From positions 434,001 to 498,000 of the forward strand of contig NZ_JAGJEA010000003.1 in assembly GCF_018100805.1 (NCBI RefSeq): a stretch of 64,000 bases of DNA, written 5' to 3'. Positions 55,547 to 64,000 of this stretch are shown in pieces. The first letter of the stretch is position 1, and each line of letters opens with the position of its first letter. The position numbers and the translations under genes are program-made. Source of the DNA: Aquimarina sp. MMG016 (lineage in GTDB: Bacteria > Bacteroidota > Bacteroidia > Flavobacteriales > Flavobacteriaceae). The notes below the pieces were generated by a model, which was given only the letters and a program-made list of their open reading frames with translations, searched no databases and was not told the origin of the DNA.

Positions 55547-55802
55547 ATTAATAAGAGTAAAACCAATTTTTATTGTAATAGCATGTTTTTGTAGCATAAC
55601 TGCAAATGCTTATGACCCTTCTGTTGAAATTTTAGGAACAGAAGTATATAGAACCGGTATTGGTTTGGGTTCTGTAATTGCTGCTATTACAAGCTGGGAG
55701 CGCAACAAATCTATTCTTTGGGCGATACTAGCAGGAATTCTTAGTTGGATTTATGTAATTTATTTTGCGTTGACTAGAAAAGGTGATGAGGTAAAGAGTT
55801 AA
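55536..55802 (+). CDS. Small membrane protein of unknown function (~88 aa)
   Basis: The frame is open from TTG 55527 or TTG 55536. The second gives [29 protein letters not shown], a plausible signal peptide, so I use it; it overlaps pgk by 11 bp. Two further hydrophobic segments follow ([14 protein letters not shown] and [20 protein letters not shown]). No ATG start exists upstream of the conserved-looking part, which lowers confidence. The coupling with pgk and a terminator 48 bp after its stop support expression. No family recognised. Confidence 0.6.
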   Translation: MKLRLIRVKPIFIVIACFCSITANAYDPSVEILGTEVYRTGIGLGSVIAAITSWERNKSILWAILAGILSWIYVIYFALTRKGDEVKS

Positions 55803-55850
55803 TTAGCAGAGAAATAGAAGGAAAACACGTGTTAAATAGCAAAAACACTA

Positions 55851-55878
55851 AAAATCAGTCCATTGGGCTGATTTTTTT
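55851..55878 (+). terminator. Terminator after the pgk unit
   Basis: AAAATCAG (55851-55858) pairs with CTGATTTT (55868-55875), with three more pairs inside (one T-G) and a 3-nt loop, followed by T residues. Confidence 0.85.
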
Positions 55879-56014
55879 AGGTTTTTAACGCCTTGATTCT
55901 TTGGATTTTAGAAAAAATATACGATTTTCGCAAAAGTGATGTTTATAATATGTTATTAATATTGCTGTATTGCTCCAGAAATAACCCCTAGTTGAATTAA
56001 ATTGATTTGTTAAG

Positions 56015-57643
56015 ATGAACAAGCATTCCTTGCTATTTCTTAGTTTTTTATTTGCTATTACTTTTCTACAAGCACAGGATACAATCCCTGCTAAGGTTCG
56101 ATCAGAAAAGAAGATTTCCAAAAATATTGTATTGCAAACAAATGCAGGAATAACTGAAGAAACGATTCAGGTAGTAGATACCACTAAGGTTATTAATACC
56201 ATTGGCAATGAATTTCAAACAGCAACAGTAACTACTACTAGCGTAAAAGATAGCACGGTATACAAAGCCAAAGATCATCCAAAGATGTCAGCATTGGATT
56301 CTATCTGGAGACAAGAATTATATAGTTTAACATTATTTGACACTATATATAAATCAGTAACAGAGCTAGAATATGAACCTGTAGAGTTTGTTGACCTTCC
56401 TACAGATACGCTCAAAGCTAGATTAGCAGAGCTAAATACCAGAACTCCATTTAATGTAGAATACAATCCATCGCTGGAAAGTGTTATCAAAAACTATTTA
56501 AAAAATCGTCACGAGCATCTGGAAAGATTAATAGGGCTGAGTCACTTTTATTTTCCATTATTTGAGCAAGAGCTTGACAATCAAAACATTCCTTTAGAGA
56601 TTAAATATCTCGCCATAGTAGAATCAGCATTAAAACCTCGTGCAAAATCCAGAGTAGGAGCTACCGGATTATGGCAATTTATGTATGGAACCGGAAAAAT
56701 GTATGGACTAGAAGTAAGTTCTTATGTAGATGAACGAATGGATCCAATAATGGCAACAAAGGCGGCCTGTAAATATTTAGCAAAGCTATATGGAATGTTT
56801 GGAGACTGGGATTTAGCCTTGGCATCCTATAATTCAGGTCCAGGTAATGTAACCAAAGCGATTCGTCGTAGTGGAGGATATACCAATTACTGGAATATAA
56901 GACGAAATCTGCCTAGGGAAACTGCTGGGTATCTTCCTGCATTTTTGGCGACAATGTATATTTTTGAGTATGCTGATAAGCATAACCTTAAACCCGCTAA
57001 ACCACAATTTGCTTATTTCGAAACAGATACTATAAAAGTGAAGCAAATGATCACTCTGGATCAGGTTTCAGAATATATAAATGTAGATGTCGAAGAATTA
57101 CAATTTCTTAATCCATCATATAAGTTAGACATTATTCCGCATATTAAGGATGAAGATTATGTGTTGCGTTTACCTCTTGATAAAGTTGGAACCTTTGTAG
57201 CTAATGAAGATCAGTTGTATGCAATTGCTAAGGCAGAATTAGATAAACGAGAAAAACCACTTCCTAAATATTTTGAAGCCAATGATCGTATTCGTTATCG
57301 AGTGCGAAGCGGTGATTTTTTAGGTAAAATCGCCAGAAGATATGGTGTAAGAGTAAGCCAGATTAAAAAATGGAATGGATTACGAAGCAATAACCTTAGA
57401 ATTGGTCAGCGTTTAACGATATATCCACGAAAACCATTTGTGGGCAAACCGAAAAAAACTAAAGTAGCTTCGTCAAAACCAATTCCTGCAAATGCTAAAA
57501 CGTATACTGTAAAATCAGGAGATACTTTATGGAGCATTTCACAAAAACTAAAAGGCATCACAGTAGAAAATCTTAAAACCTGGAATGACATTAGTGGTAG
57601 CGGAATTAAACCTGGGATGAAGTTAAGGATTTCTAAATCTTAA
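56015..57643 (+). CDS. Lytic transglycosylase (MltD-like, GH23) with two LysM domains
   Basis: The 542-residue product has a signal peptide (ITFLQAQ, residue ~21). A GH23/SLT catalytic domain lies at ~165-330: IPLEIKYLAIVESALKP with the catalytic Glu in VESAL, SRVGATGLWQFMYGTGKMYGL, and LALASYNSGPGNVTKAI. Two LysM domains follow: RYRVRSGDFLGKIARRYGV ... RIGQRLTIYP (~428-472) and KTYTVKSGDTLWSISQKL ... GIKPGMKLRI (~492-540). It cleaves the glycan backbone of peptidoglycan to give 1,6-anhydro-MurNAc ends while LysM holds it on the wall. It is between two terminator or gap regions and probably has its own promoter. Confidence 0.94.
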   Translation: MNKHSLLFLSFLFAITFLQAQDTIPAKVRSEKKISKNIVLQTNAGITEETIQVVDTTKVINTIGNEFQTATVTTTSVKDSTVYKAKDHPKMSALDSIWRQELYSLTLFDTIYKSVTELEYEPVEFVDLPTDTLKARLAELNTRTPFNVEYNPSLESVIKNYLKNRHEHLERLIGLSHFYFPLFEQELDNQNIPLEIKYLAIVESALKPRAKSRVGATGLWQFMYGTGKMYGLEVSSYVDERMDPIMATKAACKYLAKLYGMFGDWDLALASYNSGPGNVTKAIRRSGGYTNYWNIRRNLPRETAGYLPAFLATMYIFEYADKHNLKPAKPQFAYFETDTIKVKQMITLDQVSEYINVDVEELQFLNPSYKLDIIPHIKDEDYVLRLPLDKVGTFVANEDQLYAIAKAELDKREKPLPKYFEANDRIRYRVRSGDFLGKIARRYGVRVSQIKKWNGLRSNNLRIGQRLTIYPRKPFVGKPKKTKVASSKPIPANAKTYTVKSGDTLWSISQKLKGITVENLKTWNDISGSGIKPGMKLRISKS

Positions 57644-57790
57644 TTACAGGTTTAATTATTCTCATAAACTATACTATTTTCCTTCAGGTGACTGTCTATG
57701 GTATGATTTGTGCTATGTTATCTTCAATATTTGATTATTGATTTACTTGTTGAAATAAGGTTTTTATAATCTTTTAATTATGTTTGTAAT

Positions 57791-58777
57791 ATGAAGAAAA
57801 TAGCATTTGCCATCGTTTGTGCACTATGTATAGTTAGTTGTACTCAAAACAATAAAGAAACCGCTAAAAAAAAACATGAAGGAGCACTAGCGTCTTCTGT
57901 TGGTAAAATCAATGATCTTTCAGTAATTATTGATAATGACCTGTGGGAAGGTAGAGTTGGCGATAGCATCCGAAAGTATTTTGGAGCAGAAGTGCCTGGT
58001 TTACCACAGCAGGAACCATTATTTTCGATGAGACAAATGCCTCCGGAGATCTTTTCGGGTTTTGCACAAAAAGGTAGAATATTTCTTAGAATAGAAAAAG
58101 GGGATTTAGCTAGTGCTGAAATTTTGAACAACAAATATGCTAGTCCACAATTAGGAGCGTTGATTACTGGAACTACTGATGATGATATCATTGAATTAAT
58201 ACGAGATAATTCTGAATCGATCATTTCAAAATACAAATTCGTTGAAACTCGCGAAAAGCAGAAAAGAATTCGTAAATCTTTAGAAAGGATGCCTCAACTG
58301 AAGGAAAAAATGGGAATCACACTTAGTATTCCTACAGCATATCGTATTGCTACAGAAGAGGATAAATTCTTTTGGATCCGTAAGGATATTCCAAAAGGCA
58401 CATCAGATTTATTAATTTATGAGTTGCCTTTAGGTTCTGTTCCAAAGGATTCCACAACAATTTCTAAAATTATAAAAATTCGAGATTCTATAGGAGCAAA
58501 TAAGATTCCAACGTCATCAGGAAAATTCATCACAGAACAAGCCTATGCACCGTATCTTTATGAAATCAAGATGGATGGTAACTTTGCTTATGAAACCAAA
58601 GGAACCTGGGAAATCAAGGACAGATATATGGCAGGTCCTTTTGTAAATTATGTTATTGATGATATTCCTAATAACAGGCAATTGGTTTTAGAAGGTTTTG
58701 TTTTTGCCCCTTCTACAGATAAACGTGATAATATGTTCGAGTTAGAAGCGATTATGAAGTCTGTGAAGTTCGAGTAA
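57791..58777 (+). CDS. DUF4837-like lipoprotein
   Basis: The 328-residue product carries a lipoprotein signal (MKKIAFAIVCALCIVSC, lipobox VSC). The mature part has INDLSVIIDNDLWEGRVGDSIRKYF, SMRQMPPEIFSGFAQKGRIFLRIEKG and LLIYELPLGSVP, which fit the DUF4837 family of Bacteroidota. Function is unknown; an envelope location follows from the lipobox. A TAnnTTTG-like motif (TATGTTTG, 57779-57786) ends only 4 bp before the ATG, so either the transcript is nearly leaderless or the motif is chance. Confidence 0.85.
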   Translation: MKKIAFAIVCALCIVSCTQNNKETAKKKHEGALASSVGKINDLSVIIDNDLWEGRVGDSIRKYFGAEVPGLPQQEPLFSMRQMPPEIFSGFAQKGRIFLRIEKGDLASAEILNNKYASPQLGALITGTTDDDIIELIRDNSESIISKYKFVETREKQKRIRKSLERMPQLKEKMGITLSIPTAYRIATEEDKFFWIRKDIPKGTSDLLIYELPLGSVPKDSTTISKIIKIRDSIGANKIPTSSGKFITEQAYAPYLYEIKMDGNFAYETKGTWEIKDRYMAGPFVNYVIDDIPNNRQLVLEGFVFAPSTDKRDNMFELEAIMKSVKFE

Positions 58778-58932
58778 TTGATATTTGGCAAAAAATTAAC
58801 TTAACAAACATGTTGTCGGTATAATTTTTGTGAATTTATAAAGAAAATTTACCTGTTTTTATGAGTATTTTTAGAATATTCAGAACAGGACGTTTTTTTA
58901 TTTTGTAATCAACTCACTAATTCACAAAGCTT

Positions 58933-61371
58933 ATGAAAAATCATCTACTTCAATTTTTGGCCTTATTCTTTATTTCATTTCCTATTCTTGCTCAACACCA
59001 AGAGAGTATAACAGCAGTGGAAGAAGCAAACGCTTCTTATTTTGAGATTCCTAGAGAAACTCTATATCTTCATGCTAATAAAAGCACGTTTGTTACTGGA
59101 GAAGAGATATGGTTTAAGGGGTATGCCTACGATCGTCAAAACAATCTTCCATCAGTAACAACTACCAACTTTGAAGTTGAGGTCTTTGATCAAGAAGGTA
59201 ATGAAGTATTTGATGGCGTTTTTCTGGGCCATAACGGAAGTTTTCAAGGTAATATAAAGGTAGATTCTACTTGGAGCAGCGGAACTTATTATGTAAGAGC
59301 CTCAACACATTGGATGCATAATTTTGTAGAGGATGAGTCGTATATCAAAAAAATCAAAATTATTAGAGATGCTATTCCCGAAGTAACTTATAATGAAGAG
59401 GTAAATTATGATTTTCAATTACTTCCAGAAGGAGGCCATGTGGTTTCTAATACATTTAATACGATAGGTTTCAAATTAATTAATGATCTAGGGTATGGCG
59501 TTGCTTTTGACACAGGTGTGATCCAAGATGAGTTGGGTAATGAGGTTACTAATTTTACTTCAAACTCTTTAGGTTTGGGTAAATTCAACATCACCCCATT
59601 ATCAGGAAAGAGATACAAGGCGTTGATCCAGCTCAAAAATGGTAGTGTAATTGAAGGTAAGTTTCCAAACATTGAAAATAAGGGGATTAGCCTGAGTGTC
59701 AATAACCTGATCAAGGATGAGGTAGCTATAGAATTAAATACTAATACGGCAACAATAAAAGACTTGCAGAAAGGCAACTATACGATTCTTATCCGTAAAA
59801 ACCATCTCTCCAAGAAGATTAAAGTAAACTTTAAAGCCAAAGAATTAAAAAAGAAGATTACTATAAAGCGATCAAACCTTTATTCAGGGATGAATACTAT
59901 TACTTTTTTTAAAGACAATACTCCGATTTTGGAGCGATTAGTATTTAATCCAGTTGAAATAAACGAAGATGATATAAAAATATCTTCAATTAGCGCTGTC
60001 AAGGATTCGTTGTCTATAGGGATTGAGACCCCAAATAAAGAAGATGTAGCATATGACCTTAGTATTTCGGTATTACCAAGTGAGACACTTGTATATAACC
60101 ATTCTGACAACATCTATTCAGGGGTTTTACTAAGACCTTACATCAAAGGCCATATAGAAAACGAAAAGCATTATTTTACATCGATAGACCGAAAGAAAAC
60201 CTATAATTTAGATCTTTTGTTAATTACCCAGGGTTGGAGCAAATACAAATGGGAAAATATCTTTAAAAACAACACACAAATTCGCTATAATTTTAATCAA
60301 GGTTTTAAGATTACAGGTAAGATTCAAGACAAGAAAAGAGCTGAGATCGATAAGGTATATTTGTATCCTACGATCAATAATGGAGCAAAGCTAGTTGAAG
60401 TAAATAAGGATAACACGTTCGAAATTGATAATTTTTTCCCACAAAAGGGTGAAAAACTTAAAATATCTGGAATTAGGACAAAAGGAAGTTTTAAGAAGCC
60501 TGGGGTTTACTTACAGGTACAATCAGAAAGAATACACAGGCCGTTTTTTAACACGTTTCCAATTTTAGAAAAGAGATTTAACGAAAAGCAGCAGAATAGA
60601 GTAGTAGTGCCGTATAATTTTTTAAATGAGGTACAAGAATTGGATTTGGTTGAATTACAAGGAAGTAGTAAAAAAGAATTGGAAAAGACAAGCCGTATTC
60701 GAATACCTAAATTCTTTGAGTTGAATTCAAAGAAGGTCACCTTAGAGAAAGCAGAACAATATTTTTCAATATTGGATTACATAGCCTCAACGGGAATGTT
60801 TACTGTACAAAGAGACAATCCTTCGAACGTTGTTATTTTACCACCAGGAAAATCAACAATAGGCATACCTGTAGGGCAGGTCTTACCAGTAGAAAAAGAA
60901 GTTGGCTTTGCCAGTAGTATTAACACTGTTAATGTCTATATAGATGATATACTACTCTCAGATTTAGGTATTTTATGGGATTTAAGAACAGCCGATGTGG
61001 ACAGGATTTATATAGACAGGACTGGTTATGGAGCAGGAGCAAGGGGGGCAGGAAGAACAATAAGATTATATACCAGAAGATTTCCGTTAGTCAGAACAAG
61101 AACATCAGACAAAGACTATCTGGAGTATGAATTCAAAAAAGGATTTGAGCCGGTTAAAGAATTTTATAATCCAGGATACTCTAATTATAAAGATCCGTTC
61201 TTTATAAGTTATGGAGCTATTCACTGGCAACCTCGTCTAAATTTTGATCAGAAAGGTTTTGCTACATTTACTATACCTAACACTGGATTAGAGAACATTA
61301 CCTTATTTGTCGAAGGTATGGGAAGTGATGGAAGTTTAATATCTAAAGTGCAAACCATAAATTTGAATTAG
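58933..61371 (+). CDS. Large exported protein with MG2-like and TonB-plug-like segments
   Basis: The 812-residue product has a signal peptide ending FPILAQ (residue 20). The first part (~35-145) resembles an alpha-2-macroglobulin MG2-type domain (ETLYLHANKSTFVTGEEIWFKGYAYD, WSSGTYYVRASTHW). Further Ig-like strands follow. Near ~650-715 is a plug-like segment (VNVYIDDILLSDLGILWDLRTADVDRIYID) with a Gly-rich GYGAGARGAGRTIRLYTRR. The C-terminus (ATFTIPNTGLENITLFVEGMGSDGSLIS) looks like a macroglobulin-type or fibronectin-type strand set, not a barrel. Such proteins are common in Bacteroidota outer membranes; function is unknown. It has no T9SS tail that I can identify. Confidence 0.75.
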   Translation: MKNHLLQFLALFFISFPILAQHQESITAVEEANASYFEIPRETLYLHANKSTFVTGEEIWFKGYAYDRQNNLPSVTTTNFEVEVFDQEGNEVFDGVFLGHNGSFQGNIKVDSTWSSGTYYVRASTHWMHNFVEDESYIKKIKIIRDAIPEVTYNEEVNYDFQLLPEGGHVVSNTFNTIGFKLINDLGYGVAFDTGVIQDELGNEVTNFTSNSLGLGKFNITPLSGKRYKALIQLKNGSVIEGKFPNIENKGISLSVNNLIKDEVAIELNTNTATIKDLQKGNYTILIRKNHLSKKIKVNFKAKELKKKITIKRSNLYSGMNTITFFKDNTPILERLVFNPVEINEDDIKISSISAVKDSLSIGIETPNKEDVAYDLSISVLPSETLVYNHSDNIYSGVLLRPYIKGHIENEKHYFTSIDRKKTYNLDLLLITQGWSKYKWENIFKNNTQIRYNFNQGFKITGKIQDKKRAEIDKVYLYPTINNGAKLVEVNKDNTFEIDNFFPQKGEKLKISGIRTKGSFKKPGVYLQVQSERIHRPFFNTFPILEKRFNEKQQNRVVVPYNFLNEVQELDLVELQGSSKKELEKTSRIRIPKFFELNSKKVTLEKAEQYFSILDYIASTGMFTVQRDNPSNVVILPPGKSTIGIPVGQVLPVEKEVGFASSINTVNVYIDDILLSDLGILWDLRTADVDRIYIDRTGYGAGARGAGRTIRLYTRRFPLVRTRTSDKDYLEYEFKKGFEPVKEFYNPGYSNYKDPFFISYGAIHWQPRLNFDQKGFATFTIPNTGLENITLFVEGMGSDGSLISKVQTINLN

Positions 61372-61458
61372 ATTTTTTAAAATTGTAGAAAACTTTCTTC
61401 TAGACATGAAATAATCTTTCATTTTTGACATTATATTTAGCGACCTAAAAATAAACAA

Positions 61459-63585
61459 ATGAATACAGTTTCTTTTATCGCTAAACAGCTTCCGGTGTCA
61501 GAGAAGCAGATCGCCAATGTGGTTTCTTTACTTAATGATGGAGCTACCATTCCTTTTATTTCTCGTTATCGTAAAGAAATGACAGGAGATCTGGATGAGG
61601 TAGCTATTGGCGAAATTGTAAAATATAAAACAGCTTTTGAAGCTTTAGAAAAAAGAAAAGAAAGTGTATTGTCTTCGATCAAAGAACAGGAGGCTTTAAC
61701 TCCAGAATTGGAAAAAAGAATTCTTTCTGCACAGACACTAACCGAAGTTGAAGATTTATATCTGCCGTACAAGAAAAAGCGTAAAACCAAAGCTACTGTA
61801 GCCAAAGAACAAGGCTTAGAACCTTTAGCTAAAATCATTTGGCAGCAAAAAGAAGAGGAAATACTTTTTAGGGCTTCTCAATATCTTAATGATACCATTG
61901 TTAATGAAGAATTAGCATTACAAGGTGCCAGAGATATTATTGCAGAATGGATTAATGAAGACGAAAAAGTCCGTAACAGATTGAGAAGATTATATCAACG
62001 AAAAGCTACTATTTCTTCTACTGTTATAAAAACAAAGAAAGAGGGGGAAGAGGCTCAGAAATACCAGCAATATTTTGAATGGGAAGAACCGCTTCATAAA
62101 TGTCCATCACATCGCTTATTAGCCATCTTAAGAGCAGAAAACGAAAAAATAGTAAGAGTAAAAATTTCAGTTTCCGAAGATGATGCATTAGACATTATTG
62201 ATGATTTAATGATCAAAACTAATGTAGAATCATGCACAGACCATATGTTTTTGGCGATAGCTGATGCTTATAAGAGATTATTAACCCCTGCAATTTCAAC
62301 TGAAGTATTAAATCAAGCCAAAGAAAAAGCAGATGATAGCGCTATTACTGTATTTGCTCAAAACCTGAAACAGTTATTATTGGCTTCCCCGTTAGGGCAA
62401 AAGAGAATTCTGGCATTAGATCCTGGATTTAAATCTGGATGTAAGGTAGTTTGTTTGGCAGAACAAGGTGATTTATTGCATAATGAAAACATTTATCCAC
62501 ATCCACCTCAGAGAGAAACTACAAATGCAATCAAAAAAATCAAGTCATTGGTTAATGCATATAAAGTAGAAGCAATTGCTATTGGTAATGGTACTGCGGC
62601 TAGAGAAACAGAAGCTTTCATTAAAAAGATTCCTTTTGATAAGGATATACAGGTTTTTATGGTTAATGAAAGCGGAGCTTCAGTTTACTCTGCTTCTAAA
62701 ATTGCCCGCGCAGAATTTCCGAATTATGATGTAACGGTTCGTGGAGCCGTTTCTATTGGAAGAAGGTTGGCAGACCCACTAGCAGAACTTGTAAAAATAG
62801 ATGCTAAATCTATAGGTGTTGGTCAATATCAACACGATGTAGATCAAACCAAACTTAAAAATGAATTAGACACTGTAGTGATGAGTTGTGTTAACAGCGT
62901 AGGGATAAATGTAAATACGGCCAGTGTGCCATTGCTGAGTTATGTTTCTGGTATTGGAGAAAAATTGGCAGAAAATATTGTAGCGTATCGATCAGAAAAT
63001 GGAGCTTTACAATCAAGACAGGAGTTAAAAAAAGTACCAAGATTAGGAGGTAAGGCTTTTGAGCAGGCCGCAGCATTTTTAAGGATTACAGATCCTAAAA
63101 ACCCATTAGATAATTCTGCAGTACACCCTGAGCGATATCAGTTGGTTTCTAAAATGGCGAAAGATGCTGGAGTTCCACTTTCGGAACTAATAGGAAACAA
63201 AGAAAAGATCACTAAAATTGATTTACAGCAGTATGTTTCTGGGGATGTTGGCCTTCCAACATTAACCGATATTGTAAAAGAATTAGAAAAACCTGGTGTT
63301 GATCCTAGAAAAGCTGCTTCAGTTTTCGAATTTGACCCAAATGTAAAAACGATCAATGATCTCAAAACAGGGATGAAATTACCTGGAATTGTCAATAATA
63401 TTACCAATTTTGGATGCTTTGTAGATATTGGAATCAAAGAAAGTGGCTTGATTCATATTTCAAAATTAGCGAACGAATTTATTAGCGATGTTAATGCAGT
63501 AGTACAACTAAACCAGCATGTAATGGTCACAGTGATTAATGTCGATCTTGATCGTAAACGAATACAACTTTCGCTTATCGACTAA
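61459..63585 (+). CDS. tex: Tex family RNA-binding transcription accessory protein
   Basis: The 708-residue product follows the Tex plan: an N-terminal helical domain with DGATIPFISRYRKEMTGDLDE (residues ~28-48) and EDLYLPYKKKRKTKA, a YqgF/RuvX-like RNase H fold (RILALDPGFKSGCKVVCLAEQG near 315), helix-hairpin-helix units (GINVNTASVPLLSYVSGIGEKLAENIVAYR near 480), and a C-terminal S1 domain (~635-705, IVNNITNFGCFVDIGIKESGLIHISKLAN). Tex is related to eukaryotic Spt6 and binds nucleic acids during transcription. It ends opposite tatA. Confidence 0.95.
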   Translation: MNTVSFIAKQLPVSEKQIANVVSLLNDGATIPFISRYRKEMTGDLDEVAIGEIVKYKTAFEALEKRKESVLSSIKEQEALTPELEKRILSAQTLTEVEDLYLPYKKKRKTKATVAKEQGLEPLAKIIWQQKEEEILFRASQYLNDTIVNEELALQGARDIIAEWINEDEKVRNRLRRLYQRKATISSTVIKTKKEGEEAQKYQQYFEWEEPLHKCPSHRLLAILRAENEKIVRVKISVSEDDALDIIDDLMIKTNVESCTDHMFLAIADAYKRLLTPAISTEVLNQAKEKADDSAITVFAQNLKQLLLASPLGQKRILALDPGFKSGCKVVCLAEQGDLLHNENIYPHPPQRETTNAIKKIKSLVNAYKVEAIAIGNGTAARETEAFIKKIPFDKDIQVFMVNESGASVYSASKIARAEFPNYDVTVRGAVSIGRRLADPLAELVKIDAKSIGVGQYQHDVDQTKLKNELDTVVMSCVNSVGINVNTASVPLLSYVSGIGEKLAENIVAYRSENGALQSRQELKKVPRLGGKAFEQAAAFLRITDPKNPLDNSAVHPERYQLVSKMAKDAGVPLSELIGNKEKITKIDLQQYVSGDVGLPTLTDIVKELEKPGVDPRKAASVFEFDPNVKTINDLKTGMKLPGIVNNITNFGCFVDIGIKESGLIHISKLANEFISDVNAVVQLNQHVMVTVINVDLDRKRIQLSLID

Positions 63586-63621
63586 CTTTTATTTTTAGTA
63601 AGTACTATTATTTTGTGATTC

Positions 63622-63683
63622 GTAATATAAGTATATTACTTCTTCTCGGAGAGAAGTTAGAGCCTGTGCTGAACTTGATTCAG
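63622..63683. repeat. Cluster of three short hairpins between tex and tatA
   Basis: GTAATATA/TATATTAC (63622-63639), CTTCTC-GGA-GAGAAG (63642-63656) and CTGAA-CTTGA-TTCAG (63669-63683) follow each other. The last resembles the CTGAAC...TTCAG-type dispersed hairpins of Bacteroidota and the 3147-3162 element. It may also help terminate tex transcription. Confidence 0.5.
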
Positions 63684-63746
63684 TAATGATGGGTTTTCAT
63701 AAAAAAATCACATTATACAAGGCATAGAAGATAGAGAGACAACAAA

Positions 63747-63772
63747 AAACCCATCTAAACGTAGATGGGTTT
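63747..63772 (-). terminator. Terminator of tatA
   Basis: A perfect 11-bp stem (AAACCCATCTA 63747-63757 with TAGATGGGTTT 63762-63772, 4-nt loop) is followed on the minus strand by a T-rich tract, 22 bp after the tatA stop. Confidence 0.88.
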
Positions 63773-63794
63773 GTATAATTATTGAATATAGAAA

Positions 63795-63983
63795 TTATTT
63801 CTTTTCATCAATTTTAGGGTCTTCCTCTTCTTTAGATGCATCCTTAAATTCCTTAATTCCGCTTCCAAGTCCTCGCATCAATTCAGGAATTTTTTTCCCT
63901 CCAAATAAAAGTAGAACGATTACAACGATCAGGGCTATCTGCCAAGGACCAATCATTCCTAAAAATATACTTAATGATATCAT
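63795..63983 (-). CDS. tatA: Twin-arginine translocase TatA/TatE family subunit
   Basis: The 62-residue protein has the TatA plan: a short N-terminus, one transmembrane helix ([19 protein letters not shown], residues ~11-29), the FGGKKIPEL hinge, an amphipathic helix ([14 protein letters not shown]), and a charged tail ([12 protein letters not shown]). It forms the export pore of the Tat system for folded proteins. The tatC partner is not in the window. The gene is convergent with tex. Confidence 0.95.
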   Translation of the reverse strand: MISLSIFLGMIGPWQIALIVVIVLLLFGGKKIPELMRGLGSGIKEFKDASKEEEDPKIDEKK

Positions 63984-64000
63984 GATCTGTAAAATTAGAA

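Overview
The window looks like part of a chromosome from a marine-type gliding member of the Flavobacteriaceae (Bacteroidota). The evidence is low-GC DNA, type IX secretion (T9SS) sorting domains, PorP/SprF-family proteins, flavobacterial -7 promoter motifs of the form TAnnTTTG, weak Shine-Dalgarno signals, and orthologues typical of this class. The genus cannot be fixed from the sequence alone; an Aquimarina-like organism would fit.

Layout. Positions 1-6300 encode secreted enzymes and surface proteins: a truncated subtilase, an M1 metallopeptidase, and a BNR/Asp-box protein with a T9SS type A tail. An unusual chain of hairpins lies at 3147-3350. Positions 6346-22830 are mostly housekeeping: rnpA, an S41 protease, a GNAT enzyme, a CDF efflux pump, rpiB, RNase R, a GIN-domain protein, a LysE-type exporter, tRNA-Cys, folB, glnS, an SPFH protein, gltX and an AlkB-type alkane monooxygenase. 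Two small genes, missed by a 60-residue cut-off, lie on the minus strand at 11106-11285 and 19873-20040 (DUF4177).

Positions 22929-30055 hold a DUF4175-type membrane/coiled-coil protein, ybeY, mnmG, a small membrane protein and a methyltransferase. This block contains four copies of the 14-bp palindrome GTTCCACGTGGAAC, which match the chromosome-partitioning site parS. Two of them are centres of larger perfect palindromes of 40 and 28 bp. This suggests an origin-proximal location.

Positions 31387-52471 are the centrepiece: a four-gene locus with the order and protein types of the gliding-motility locus sprC-sprD-sprB-sprF. It contains a 4970-residue SprB-like adhesin in one uninterrupted frame, about 23% of the window. 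In the established model SprB is carried to the surface by the T9SS with help from SprF and is moved along the cell by the gliding motor. The SprD here joins a PorP/SprF-like barrel to a long helical repeat arm and two SPOR-like modules, which suggests a link between outer membrane and peptidoglycan.

Positions 52538-63983 return to core functions: a DoxX-like protein, holB, pgk, a small membrane protein, a LysM lytic transglycosylase, a DUF4837 lipoprotein, a large MG2/TonB-plug-like exported protein, tex and tatA. Strong hairpin terminators separate most convergent or tail-to-tail gene pairs.
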